Shown piece by piece: positions 1 to 6,352 of a DNA stretch of 9,274 nt. The stretch comes from Alphaproteobacteria bacterium. GTDB taxonomy: Bacteria > Pseudomonadota > Alphaproteobacteria > Micavibrionales > Micavibrionaceae. Position 1 is the first letter of the stretch, and every line of letters begins with the position of its first letter. The stretch lies in contig JAUILO010000101.1 in the NCBI GenBank assembly GCA_030432775.1, positions 1 to 9,274 of the forward strand, written 5' to 3'. A program made the position numbers and the translations under genes. The notes under the pieces were generated by a model. The model worked only from the letters and a program-made list of their open reading frames with translations, made no database searches and was not told where the DNA came from.

Positions 1-1794
1 GATAATATAAACGGTTTCATCTGCATGCTGAAATGATAATGGCGTTGCTTTATTTTGATCCTGAATAACGCCAACGCCGCCAATAACAGGTGTTGGCAAG
101 ATCGCATTACCGCTGGTTTCATTATAAAGACTGACATTGCCAGAGACCACAGGGTAATCAAGTGCGGCACAGGCTTCGGCCATACCTTCAATACATTGCA
201 CAAATTGCGTCATGATTTCAGGACGCTCCGGGTTACCGAAATTTAGATTATTTGTAACGGCAAGTGGCGTTGCGCCGGTGGCGGAGATATTCCGGTAACT
301 TTCGGCAACGGCTTGCTTGCCACCTTCAAAAGGTGTGGCCTGGCAATAACGCGGGCTGCAATCGCTGCTCATGGCGAGTGCTTTGTTTGAATCCGGCATT
401 TTAACAATCGCGGCATCACCAGCGGACGCGCTTTGTGTCTGGCGAATACCGGGGCTGTATAATGTTTCGCCCATAACGAGGCTGTCATATTGCTCCCATA
501 TCCATCTTTTCGAGCTTAAATCCGGCGTAGCCATTAATTTTTCAAGCGCGCCCGCAATATCCATCCCTTCGGGCAACTTGATGGTCTCGCCTAGAAGTTC
601 GGCCGGCTCGGGGTAGGGGCCTTGTGGTCTGTCATACATTGGCGCTTCGTCAACAAGTGGCGGCACAGGAATATCGCACCAGACTTGCCCATACATATGA
701 AGCTTCAGGTTTTGTGTATTGGTTGTTTTGCCGATAACCGCAAAATCCAGATCCCATTTCTCGAAAATCGCGCGTGCCATATCTTCATGGCCGGGTTTCA
801 GCACCATCAACATGCGTTCCTGACTTTCGGAAAGCATGATCTCGTAAGGGCTCATTAGGTTTTCGCGCTGTGGCACTTTGTCTAGGTAAAGGTCAACACC
901 AATACCGCCTTTATCCGCAATCTCAACCGATGATGATGTAAGGCCGGCCGCGCCCATATCTTGAATAGAAATAATGGCATCTGACTGCATCAATTCAAGA
1001 CAGGCTTCAAGAAGTAGTTTTTCGGTGAACGGGTCGCCGACCTGAACTGTTGGCCGATTTTCCTCGTTACCTTCGCCAAACTCCGCACTGGCCATTGTCG
1101 CGCCGTGAATGCCGTCACGTCCGGTTTTTGAACCGACATAAACGATAGGCTGGTCAACACCGGCGCCGCGCGCGTAATAGATCTTGTCTTGCTCGGCAAT
1201 ACCGACAGTCATCGCATTAACCAGAATATTGCCGTTATATGATTTGTGAAAATTAGTTTCGCCGCCAACAGTCGGCACACCCATACAGTTCCCATAGCCG
1301 GATATACCGGCAACAACGCCGCTTACAAGGTGGCGGGTTTTTGGGTGGGATGGTTCACCAAAACGAAGCGCGTTTAAATTGGCAATCGGGCGTGCCCCCA
1401 TTGTGAATACATCACGCATAATGCCGCCAACACCCGTTGCCGCGCCTTGATATGGCTCGATGAAAGAGGGGTGGTTATGGCTTTCCATTTTAAAAATCGC
1501 GGCTTGATTATCACCAATATCAATAACACCGGCATTCTCGCCTGGTCCTTGAATAACCCATGGCGCGTTGGTCGGTAGTTTCTTTAGATGTAGACGGGAT
1601 GATTTGTAACTGCAATGCTCTGACCACATCACCGAAAAAATACCAAGTTCGGTAAAGCTTGGCGTGCGCCCGACAATATCCAGCATAAGCTGAAACTCTT
1701 CGGCGTTAAGGCCATATTCAGCGCCCAGTTCGGGAGTGATTTCCGGTTCGTGAAAGTCCGGTGTCTGGTTTTGTTCTTGTGCTAGATTGCTCAT
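1..1794 (-). CDS. purL: Phosphoribosylformylglycinamidine synthase subunit PurL (C-terminus beyond window)
   Basis: This is the synthetase subunit of FGAM synthase. It converts FGAR to FGAM in the cytoplasm using ATP and ammonia supplied by PurQ, with PurS as a bridging subunit. The reading frame stays open from an ATG at 1794 to base 1, giving 598 residues. The short-type family is usually about 730-740 residues, so roughly 130 C-terminal residues are missing at the window edge. Visible hallmarks are WSEHCSYKSS (residues 57-66, with the catalytic-region His60), the ATP/metal-binding ESHNHPS (104-110), GGETNFH (177-183) and QDMGAAGLTSS (278-288). The start is supported by AAAGGA 13-18 bases upstream and by a family-like N-terminus (PDFHEPEITPELGAEYGL). 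The gene is last visible in a minus-strand run purQ, acetyltransferase, purL, starting 53 bases after the acetyltransferase stop. Identification is very secure. Confidence 0.97.
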   Translation of the reverse strand, partial: MSNLAQEQNQTPDFHEPEITPELGAEYGLNAEEFQLMLDIVGRTPSFTELGIFSVMWSEHCSYKSSRLHLKKLPTNAPWVIQGPGENAGVIDIGDNQAAIFKMESHNHPSFIEPYQGAATGVGGIMRDVFTMGARPIANLNALRFGEPSHPKTRHLVSGVVAGISGYGNCMGVPTVGGETNFHKSYNGNILVNAMTVGIAEQDKIYYARGAGVDQPIVYVGSKTGRDGIHGATMASAEFGEGNEENRPTVQVGDPFTEKLLLEACLELMQSDAIISIQDMGAAGLTSSSVEIADKGGIGVDLYLDKVPQRENLMSPYEIMLSESQERMLMVLKPGHEDMARAIFEKWDLDFAVIGKTTNTQNLKLHMYGQVWCDIPVPPLVDEAPMYDRPQGPYPEPAELLGETIKLPEGMDIAGALEKLMATPDLSSKRWIWEQYDSLVMGETLYSPGIRQTQSASAGDAAIVKMPDSNKALAMSSDCSPRYCQATPFEGGKQAVAESYRNISATGATPLAVTNNLNFGNPERPEIMTQFVQCIEGMAEACAALDYPVVSGNVSLYNETSGNAILPTPVIGGVGVIQDQNKATPLSFQHADETVYII

Positions 1795-1847
1795 CGCTCT
1801 GTGTTTTCCTTTAGGGTCGCTTTATGTACAAATTTACGTCTGGTCGA

Positions 1848-2402
1848 TTATGTGTTGGTTTGTATCCAAAATCTTTTCACAGGTCCATGCCCATATGTGT
1901 TTGTTTCTAGATTTTCAAAGATTCCGCCGCTTTTCACAATAACTTTTTCCGATGCCGGGTTATCTTCTGCACAGGTCAGCAGCAATCTATCAATATTCAT
2001 GTCGCGTGCCCGCTTGATTAACAATGTCATCCCATAAGTAGCGTAGCCCATGCCTTGATGTGATGGACGTATGCCATAACCGATATGGCCGCCAACATTC
2101 ATCAGAAAATCAGTCAGGCTGTGCCGGAATGAATATTCCCCAATAAATGTCTCTCCTTCGGACATCCATAACGTCTCATATGGCGCCGCAGGAAATTGGT
2201 GCCCATCGGGCGCAGAGATCATGCCGGTGATCGGTTTATTGAGAGATGCAATGTAGTTCTCGTAATTATTTTCAATTTCTATGATCTCGTCTGCGGTTTT
2301 AATGGGCTGTGCGCCTCGGTAAAACCCTTCTTTGAGCGCCTGTATATAGGAATCACGAACAAGTAATGACGGCAAATTCAGTGTAATTTGATCTTTGTTC
2401 AT
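1848..2402 (-). CDS. GNAT-family N-acetyltransferase lying between purQ and purL
   Basis: The 184-residue protein is a predicted acetyl-CoA-dependent N-acetyltransferase; its substrate is unknown. The core GNAT motif A is visible as HIGYGIRPSHQGMGYATYGM (residues 106-125), matching the beta4 strand followed by the R/Q-x-x-G-x-G/A acetyl-CoA pyrophosphate loop. A later segment, LLTCAEDNPASEKVIVKSGGIF (142-163), fits motif B, where the N-x-x-S helix follows. The N-terminus (LPSLLVRDSYIQALKEGF) resembles the COG3981 group of predicted acetyltransferases, which I recall from memory. The gene begins 17 bases after the purQ stop and ends 53 bases before purL, so it is probably co-transcribed. No strong Shine-Dalgarno sequence precedes the ATG, so translation may depend on coupling to purQ. 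A purine-related role is not shown by the sequence. Confidence 0.88.
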   Translation of the reverse strand: MNKDQITLNLPSLLVRDSYIQALKEGFYRGAQPIKTADEIIEIENNYENYIASLNKPITGMISAPDGHQFPAAPYETLWMSEGETFIGEYSFRHSLTDFLMNVGGHIGYGIRPSHQGMGYATYGMTLLIKRARDMNIDRLLLTCAEDNPASEKVIVKSGGIFENLETNTYGHGPVKRFWIQTNT

Positions 2403-2419
2403 TTTGTACAGCCGATTTG

Positions 2420-3109
2420 CTAGCTCAGTGTTTCAAGTATACCTTTGAATAGCTGCGTTCCCGATAGGTTACCCTGATGCGGCTGTGTCGCGTTTTCAGG
2501 GTGAGGCATCATACCCAAAATAGTTTTGCTTTTGTTATAGATGCCCGCGATATGGTCTGTTGATCCGTTCGGGTTTGCCTCTTCGCTCAGCAGCCCGAAT
2601 TCATCACAATATCTAAATGCGATAGAGTCATCATCATAAAGGCCTTTGAGAATGTTATCATTCGCAAAGTAATTACCATCGCCATGGGCCACAGGCACTG
2701 TAATGATCTCGCCAAGTTCCAGCTTGCTGGTAAAAGGTGCGCTATTTGTTTCTGCGCGCAGGTGAACCTGTTTACAGATAAATTTCAGTGTTTTATTGCG
2801 CAATAAAGCGCCGGGTAATAGCTGTGTTTCAATCAAAATCTGGAAGCCGTTACATACGCCAAAGACACGCGTGCCTTTATTGGCCTGTGCAATAACTTCT
2901 TTCATAATAGGGGAGTGTGCAGCCATCGCGCCGCATCGCAAATAATCGCCATAAGAAAATCCGCCGGGCAATACAATTAAATCAGGTGAACCGATATCCT
3001 TTTCTTTGTGCCAAATTAAATCAGGCTGTGTACCGGTAACGGATGATATAGCCATAGCCATATCTTTTTCTCTGTTTGTGCCAGGGAATACGATTAATGC
3101 GACTTTCAT
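2420..3109 (-). CDS. purQ: Phosphoribosylformylglycinamidine synthase glutaminase subunit PurQ
   Basis: PurQ is a class I glutamine amidotransferase that hydrolyses glutamine and channels ammonia to PurL for FGAM synthesis. The 229-residue length is normal for the separate bacterial subunit. The catalytic triad is intact: the nucleophile Cys86 lies in FGVCNGFQIL (83-92), and His203 and Glu205 lie in MMPHPENATQPHQGN (200-214). The oxyanion region PGGFSYGDYLRCGAMAA (48-64) and the N-terminal VALIVFPGTNREKDMA (3-18) are typical of the family. The ATG at 3109 begins exactly at the conserved N-terminus, although only a weak purine stretch precedes it. It is the first gene of the minus-strand run with the acetyltransferase and purL. 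A candidate extended -10 promoter lies about 40 bases upstream. Confidence 0.98.
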   Translation of the reverse strand: MKVALIVFPGTNREKDMAMAISSVTGTQPDLIWHKEKDIGSPDLIVLPGGFSYGDYLRCGAMAAHSPIMKEVIAQANKGTRVFGVCNGFQILIETQLLPGALLRNKTLKFICKQVHLRAETNSAPFTSKLELGEIITVPVAHGDGNYFANDNILKGLYDDDSIAFRYCDEFGLLSEEANPNGSTDHIAGIYNKSKTILGMMPHPENATQPHQGNLSGTQLFKGILETLS

Positions 3110-3151
3110 AACGATTCTTATACTCTTAAATTTTGGAAGATTCTGTCTTGG

Positions 3152-3160
3152 ATTGTATCA
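3152..3160 (-). promoter_or_regulatory. Candidate extended -10 promoter for the purQ operon
   Basis: On the minus strand the sequence reads TGATACAAT, a TG-n extended -10 followed by TACAAT (5 of 6 matches to TATAAT). It would place the transcript start near 3145, giving a leader of about 36 bases before purQ. No good -35 hexamer is seen at the proper distance, and the flanking DNA is AT-rich, so chance matches are likely. A small inverted repeat (TCAGA-AAA-TCTGA, 3182-3194) lies in the -35 region and could be an operator; this is inference. Confidence 0.3.
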
Positions 3161-3334
3161 GGTAATATAAATTTGGGAAGCTCAGAAAATCTGAACTTAT
3201 TCGTATATTTTTACAAATTAGCAATAAAGTAGATAAAATAATGACTTCTGAGCAATTTTTTATCTTGCAAATCATTTTTTATTCATCTAATAATCCTAAT
3301 ATGCTCGTAACTAAAAATACAGTGATGCGGATCT

Positions 3335-3352
3335 GGAGATAAAAATATCTCC
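3335..3352. repeat. Hairpin-forming inverted repeat GGAGATA-AAAA-TATCTCC
   Basis: Perfect 7-bp arms surround a 4-base loop. It lies 57 bases before the strong terminator at 3410-3447 when read on the plus strand, so the two could be stem-loops of one small transcript. It could also be a protein-binding site. No T-run follows it on either strand, so it is not itself an intrinsic terminator. Confidence 0.6.
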
Positions 3353-3409
3353 GTTTGTCCCATTACGTTAATAAAAATTATGGCCAGCGAGTTGAACAAG
3401 GGAATGCAT

Positions 3410-3447
3410 AAAAATGCCCCGCTCCGCAAGGACAGCGGGGTATTTTT
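3410..3447. terminator. Strong bidirectional intrinsic terminator
   Basis: AAAAATGCCCCGCT (3410-3423) pairs with AGCGGGGTATTTTT (3434-3447) through a 14-bp stem that includes one G-U pair; the loop is the 10 bases 3424-3433. The GC-rich core (CCCCGCT/AGCGGGG) is flanked by an A-run on one side and a T-run on the other, so it should work on both strands. It is puzzling because no annotated gene points at it directly: purQ is transcribed away from it, and the zeta gene has its own terminator at 3660-3690. It may insulate purQ or end an unannotated short RNA. Confidence 0.85.
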
Positions 3448-3487
3448 CGACTACGTGCCAGCCTTGAAATATTATTTCAAAAAATAC

Positions 3488-3511
3488 AAGCTTATTCCCC
3501 AAGCTTATTCC
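3488..3511. repeat. Short direct repeat, two copies of AAGCTTATTCC
   Basis: Two identical 11-base units at 3488-3498 and 3501-3511 are separated by CC (period 13). They follow the small inverted repeat TTGAAAT-ATT-ATTTCAA at 3464-3480. No further copies are visible nearby. The repeat may be a replication-slippage duplication or a paired binding site; the sequence does not decide. Confidence 0.5.
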
Positions 3512-3596
3512 AAAGTCATTATTGCACAACGTTTTTCAGATTTTCGCAGCAATTTATTCAAGCATAAAAATCGACAAATACGCGTTATGATTGTAA

Positions 3597-3610
3597 TTTT
3601 ACATGTAAAA
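3597..3610. repeat. Perfect 14-bp palindrome TTTTACATGTAAAA
   Basis: The palindrome is followed within three bases by a second one, AGCATGCT (3613-3620). Perfect symmetry without a loop suits a dimeric DNA-binding protein better than an RNA hairpin. It lies about 45 bases beyond the zeta terminator, so it does not overlap an obvious promoter. Its function is unknown. Confidence 0.5.
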
Positions 3611-3654
3611 ACAGCATGCTAAGCGGTGTCTTTAGGTTGTAAAAAGGGTGCCGA

Positions 3655-3690
3655 TGTCAAATAAAAACAGCGCCAAATGTATTTTGGCGC
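3655..3690 (-). terminator. Intrinsic terminator of the zeta inhibitor gene
   Basis: GCGCCAAA (3670-3677) and TTTGGCGC (3683-3690) form an 8-bp stem with a 5-base loop. On the minus strand the stem is followed by TGTTTTTATTT, a good U-tract. It lies about 60 bases after the zeta stop codon, in the right orientation to end that transcript. Confidence 0.8.
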
Positions 3691-3751
3691 CGCATTTTAA
3701 TGGGTATTTATGTGTTCGGCACGGTTATGCCGGTTACGCTTTTAAATAGAT

Positions 3752-4075
3752 TTAGGATTGCTCTTTAATCTGCGCGTAAGCGATTTCTGTGTATTTCTGT
3801 AACTTCATATCGATGGTGTGTTCAGAAATATCCAGGTTCTTTGCTTCGAAATCAGGGACGACTTTTCTTTTGACGTCATCAAAGCCCGGTTCTTCAAGAT
3901 TCGCAGCGACAACTTCTTTTGCGTATGTGTCGGCATCGGCATCAAACAAGCCAAGTTGTTCTGCAGCCCATAATCCAAAAAGTTTAATTGTGCGCGCTTC
4001 AACTTTAAATGCGAGTTCTTCATCATGTGCAAACTTGCTTTCAAAGGCGTCTTTACGGTCATCAAAGCTGGACAT
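3752..4075 (-). CDS. F1-ATPase zeta inhibitor subunit (DUF1476 family)
   Basis: The 107-residue protein matches the DUF1476 family, whose characterised member in Paracoccus denitrificans is the zeta subunit that inhibits ATP hydrolysis by F1-ATPase. The family signature is visible from the start: SSFDDRKDAFESKFAHDEEL (2-21), then an Ala/Arg-rich helix leading into LFGLWAAEQLGL (32-43). The remainder is predicted to be helical, as in the known four-helix fold, with no signal peptide or membrane segment. In the known protein the N-terminus is the inhibitory arm. The ATG at 4075 is preceded by AGAGGAA about 8 bases upstream, a clear Shine-Dalgarno site. The gene is divergent from purC, sharing a 162-bp spacer, and ends in its own terminator at 3655-3690. 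The adjacency to purC is a recurrent alphaproteobacterial arrangement as I recall it. Confidence 0.93.
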   Translation of the reverse strand: MSSFDDRKDAFESKFAHDEELAFKVEARTIKLFGLWAAEQLGLFDADADTYAKEVVAANLEEPGFDDVKRKVVPDFEAKNLDISEHTIDMKLQKYTEIAYAQIKEQS

Positions 4076-4111
4076 TATTTGGTTCCTCTATATAAGATCC
4101 TGTTGAAATAA

Positions 4112-4139
4112 AATTCATGCGTAAAAATAGGCATGAATT
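4112..4139. repeat. Inverted repeat in the divergent zeta/purC control region
   Basis: AATTCATGC (4112-4120) and GCATGAATT (4131-4139) are perfect 9-bp arms around a 10-base AT-rich spacer. It is roughly centred between the zeta start (4075) and the purC start (4238). The position suits an operator serving both divergent promoters; a hairpin in one leader is the alternative. TATAGT at 4150-4155 is a possible purC -10 box, but no convincing -35 accompanies it. Confidence 0.55.
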
Positions 4140-4237
4140 AATTTTACTATATAGTTTATGTATCATTGGATTCAAAGGAAATCCATGCTTATATAAACTT
4201 ATCGGTCAAAAACATAGCGCAAGGAATATACGATATC

Positions 4238-5095
4238 ATGTCAAAGCGTAAGGTCATTTATGATGGTAAAGCCAAAACAATTTATGAAGGCCCAGAGCCA
4301 GGAACCCTAATTCAGTATTTTAAAGACGACGCGACGGCGTTTAATGCGGAAAAGCATGCTTTGATTTCCGGCAAAGGTGTTTTGAATAACCGTATTTCCG
4401 CCCATTTAATGACGCAGCTAGAAGCTATTGGTATTCCAACGCATTTCATGAAATCCCTGAACATGCGTGAACAGCTTGTTCGCGAAGTTGATATTATCCC
4501 GATCGAGGTTGTTATTCGTAATATCGCGGCGGGTTCTCTTTGTAAGCGTTTGGGCTTAAAAGAGGGAACAGTACTGCCACAGCCTATTGTCGAATTTTAT
4601 TACAAAAAAGATGAACTGGGTGACCCGATGGTGAACGAAAACCATATCGTTACCTTTGGTTGGTCAGACCCGTATGAGCTTGAGGAAATCGTTGGCATGT
4701 CTTTCCGTGTGAATGACTATTTAAATGGTTTATTCGCCGGTATCGGTTTGCGTCTTGTTGATTTTAAATTGGAATTCGGACGTATCTGGGGCGAATATGG
4801 CGAGCTATATCTTATGCTGGCTGATGAAGTTTCTCCGGATAATTGTCGTCTTTGGGATGCAAAAACCAACGAGAAAATGGATAAAGACCGCTTTAGACAA
4901 GATCTTGGCGGTTTGGCAGAAGCATATCAGCAAGTGGCGCAGCGCCTGGGTTTGTTGCCACATGGTGGCATTATTGATGGCGGTGGTATTAATGAGCAGC
5001 TAGCGGCCGGTCTTGAAGAGATCGAAAACGAACTCGCAAAAGAGCGCCGCCTGCGCGAGCTGAAAAGACCAAAGTCAAAGCCGAGAAAAGTATAA
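4238..5095 (+). CDS. purC: Phosphoribosylaminoimidazole-succinocarboxamide synthase (SAICAR synthetase)
   Basis: PurC condenses CAIR with aspartate using ATP to make SAICAR, a late step of IMP synthesis. I choose the ATG at 4238, 285 residues: it opens with the family N-terminus (RKVIYDGKAKTIYEGPEPG) and has AAGGA at 4221-4225, a slightly long 12-base spacing. The frame extends upstream to a TTG at 4166, but those 24 extra residues look unlike the family. Motifs include DDATAFNAEK (30-39), PIEVVIRNIAAGS (88-100, SAICAR synthetase signature 1) and LVDFKLEFG (173-181, signature 2). Single-domain bacterial PurC is usually near 235-255 residues; here about 45 extra C-terminal residues follow LGLLP (237-241), first Gly-rich (HGGIIDGGG) and then a charged, Lys/Arg-rich helix. 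The gene is followed 52 bases later by purS and is probably co-transcribed with it. Confidence 0.97.
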   Translation: MSKRKVIYDGKAKTIYEGPEPGTLIQYFKDDATAFNAEKHALISGKGVLNNRISAHLMTQLEAIGIPTHFMKSLNMREQLVREVDIIPIEVVIRNIAAGSLCKRLGLKEGTVLPQPIVEFYYKKDELGDPMVNENHIVTFGWSDPYELEEIVGMSFRVNDYLNGLFAGIGLRLVDFKLEFGRIWGEYGELYLMLADEVSPDNCRLWDAKTNEKMDKDRFRQDLGGLAEAYQQVAQRLGLLPHGGIIDGGGINEQLAAGLEEIENELAKERRLRELKRPKSKPRKV

Positions 5096-5097
5096 TC

Positions 5098-5119
5098 TTT
5101 AGACACGTATATTTAGACA
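5098..5119. repeat. Two copies of TTTAGACA in the purC-purS spacer
   Basis: TTTAGACA occurs at 5098-5105 and 5112-5119 (period 14), just after the purC stop and upstream of the purS ribosome binding site (AGAGGAAA, near 5134-5141). It may be incidental in this AT-rich spacer. Confidence 0.35.
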
Positions 5120-5147
5120 AAAATACTAAAACAGAGGAAACTTAACG

Positions 5148-5384
5148 ATGAAAGTAACTGTGCGCGTAACATTAAAACAAGGTGTTCTTGATCCACAAGG
5201 TAAAGCCATTCAGCATGCATTGGGTAGTCTTGGTTTTGATGGCATCGATAATGTTCGCCAAGGCAAAGTCATTGAGCTTGATCTGGCTGACGGTACATCG
5301 GAAAGCGACATCATTGATATGTGCGAAAAGCTTTTGGCTAATCCGGTTATCGAAGATTACATCATCGATATGGAAGCTGCCTAA
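5148..5384 (+). CDS. purS: Phosphoribosylformylglycinamidine synthase subunit PurS
   Basis: PurS is the small subunit that dimerises and docks PurQ onto PurL in the three-part FGAM synthase. The 78-residue length is normal. The sequence is diagnostic: VTVRVTLKQGVLDPQGKAIQ (3-22), then a region ending in FDGIDNVRQGKVIELDL (30-46), and the C-terminal helix-strand segment CEKLLANPVIEDYIIDME (59-76). A good Shine-Dalgarno site (AGAGGAAA) precedes the ATG. Its partners purQ and purL are on the other strand about 2 kb away, in a different transcription unit. It ends 93 bases before the convergent nadK stop; I see no clear intrinsic terminator in that gap, only a GC palindrome (CCCGCGCGGG, 5424-5433) without a T-run. 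Confidence 0.97.
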   Translation: MKVTVRVTLKQGVLDPQGKAIQHALGSLGFDGIDNVRQGKVIELDLADGTSESDIIDMCEKLLANPVIEDYIIDMEAA

Positions 5385-5477
5385 ACCAGCGTGTATTGTT
5401 CTGGTGCCTGTTCTCTACTTATGCCCGCGCGGGACAGAATGTCGTTGCGGGGATAGTGACTGGTTTAGCGGAATTGT

Positions 5478-6251
5478 TTAGGGCAGGAACTGTTCTTTTA
5501 AAACGCGTTCTTCAAATTTATTATCCGGATCAGATAATAATGATACGTAAATGCTACGTGATTCATGTATCTCGACTGTTTTGACATCACGCACTTCATG
5601 GAAATCTGCTGTGGCGCTGACAAGGCGATCATCGCTATCATGAATATTGAATGTGACATCAACATGGTGTGGTAACAATGCCCCGCGCCATCTGCGCGGG
5701 CGAAAGGCGCTAATTGGTGTTAATGCCAACAGGCCCGATGATAGCGGTAAAATAGGGCCATGCGCAGAAAAGTTGTATGCCGTGCTGCCCGCAGCTGTTG
5801 AAACAAGTACGCCGTCGCAAATCAGCTCTTCCATACGTGTTACATTATCGATATCAATTGAAACCTTTGCAGCAAAATGGCGTTGGCGCAAAAGGGCAAC
5901 CTCGTTAAAGGCGATGTTTTCAATTTGTTTGTCGTTGATTGTTGTCGCGGTCATGCGCAGCGGATGCAGCCTGACTTCCTGTGTTTGTGCAAGGCGCTCA
6001 AGCAGGTTCTCCGGCTTATAGGGGTTAAGCAAAAAACCGACCGATCCTAAATTCATGCCGTAAAATGGCTTTTCCAGCCCATGATAACGGTGCAGCGCTC
6101 GCAGCAATGTACCATCACCGCCAAGCGCAACAATAACATCACATTCCTCGGGCGTGCTTTGGCCATAGATTTTCTCAAGCTCGGCAAGCGAACCTTGCGA
6201 GTTACTGGATTTACCAGCATGGAAATGTATTTTTGAAGGTGTATCGATCAT
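5478..6251 (-). CDS. nadK: NAD kinase
   Basis: NAD kinase phosphorylates the 2'-hydroxyl of the NAD adenosine ribose with ATP or polyphosphate to make NADP, in the cytoplasm. Of 257 residues, the key motifs are intact: GGDGT (44-48, with catalytic Asp46), NLGSVGFLL (67-75), FNEVALLR (115-122, the conserved NE pair that binds the adenine side) and CDGVLVSTAAGSTAYN (145-160). The length matches the compact alphaproteobacterial form, which lacks the extended N-terminus of some orthologues. The ATG at 6251 gives a natural beginning (PSKIHFHAG, first Rossmann-like strand); its upstream ribosome binding site is weak. It lies 101 bases after the pyrE stop on the same strand. A perfect TATAAT at 6298-6303 suggests it can have its own promoter. 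Confidence 0.97.
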   Translation of the reverse strand: MIDTPSKIHFHAGKSSNSQGSLAELEKIYGQSTPEECDVIVALGGDGTLLRALHRYHGLEKPFYGMNLGSVGFLLNPYKPENLLERLAQTQEVRLHPLRMTATTINDKQIENIAFNEVALLRQRHFAAKVSIDIDNVTRMEELICDGVLVSTAAGSTAYNFSAHGPILPLSSGLLALTPISAFRPRRWRGALLPHHVDVTFNIHDSDDRLVSATADFHEVRDVKTVEIHESRSIYVSLLSDPDNKFEERVLKEQFLP

Positions 6252-6297
6252 AATAATCTAGAGTAACCATCTTGTTATAGCTTGTGGTGCATTGAGT

Positions 6298-6303
6298 ATT
6301 ATA
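6298..6303 (-). promoter_or_regulatory. Candidate -10 box upstream of nadK
   Basis: The minus strand carries a perfect TATAAT 47 bases before the nadK ATG, in the pyrE-nadK gap. The expected -35 position (around 6321-6327) reads TAGGAA or ATAGGA, which is a poor match, so the promoter is only a candidate. The gap also contains a weak hairpin CCATA-7-TATGG (6313-6329) with no T-run after it, so I see no clear pyrE terminator. Confidence 0.4.
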
Positions 6304-6352
6304 CGCTACTTGCCATATTTTTCCTATGGTTTATGCGTGTAGCGAAGCACGT

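Larger units (their letters stand above)
3110..3751. other. Gene-free intergenic region (about 640 bp) rich in hairpins and short repeats
   Basis: I see no convincing gene between purQ and the zeta inhibitor gene. An 80-codon open frame at 3380-3622 on the plus strand runs straight through a strong terminator hairpin and has a low-complexity, Lys/Phe-rich translation, so I do not accept it. The region is notably AT-rich on its purQ side (3110-3330). It holds, in order: TCAGA-AAA-TCTGA (3182-3194), GGAGATA-AAAA-TATCTCC (3335-3352), a strong bidirectional terminator (3410-3447), TTGAAAT-ATT-ATTTCAA (3464-3480), two copies of AAGCTTATTCC (3488-3511), a 14-base perfect palindrome TTTTACATGTAAAA (3597-3610), and a second terminator (3660-3690). 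Confidence 0.7.

Noticed and set aside
3110..3360. Possible purine- or ZMP-sensing riboswitch in the purQ leader
   Set aside because: I found no conserved riboswitch core on the minus strand, and the best promoter candidate gives a leader too short to hold one.
3415..3440. Fragment CCGCAAGGACAGCGG recalling the SRP RNA tetraloop region
   Set aside because: The GGAAGGAAGCAGCC-type asymmetric loop of 4.5S RNA is not present, and the segment is explained by a simple terminator hairpin.
3380..3622. Open frame of 80 codons on the plus strand in the purQ-zeta spacer
   Set aside because: It runs through a strong intrinsic terminator, contains the hairpins and repeats listed, has no convincing ribosome binding site, and its translation does not resemble a known protein.
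4166..4237. Upstream TTG start that would lengthen PurC by 24 residues
   Set aside because: The added residues do not look like PurC and no ribosome binding site suits the TTG; the ATG at 4238 begins at the conserved N-terminus.
5385..5477. Terminator between convergent purS and nadK
   Set aside because: The palindrome CCCGCGCGGG and the short ACCAG/CTGGT pairing have no adjacent T-run on either strand, so I do not call an intrinsic terminator.
5647..6021. Plus-strand 124-codon frame inside nadK
   Set aside because: It lies entirely antisense to a well-supported NAD kinase gene and its translation shows no family resemblance.
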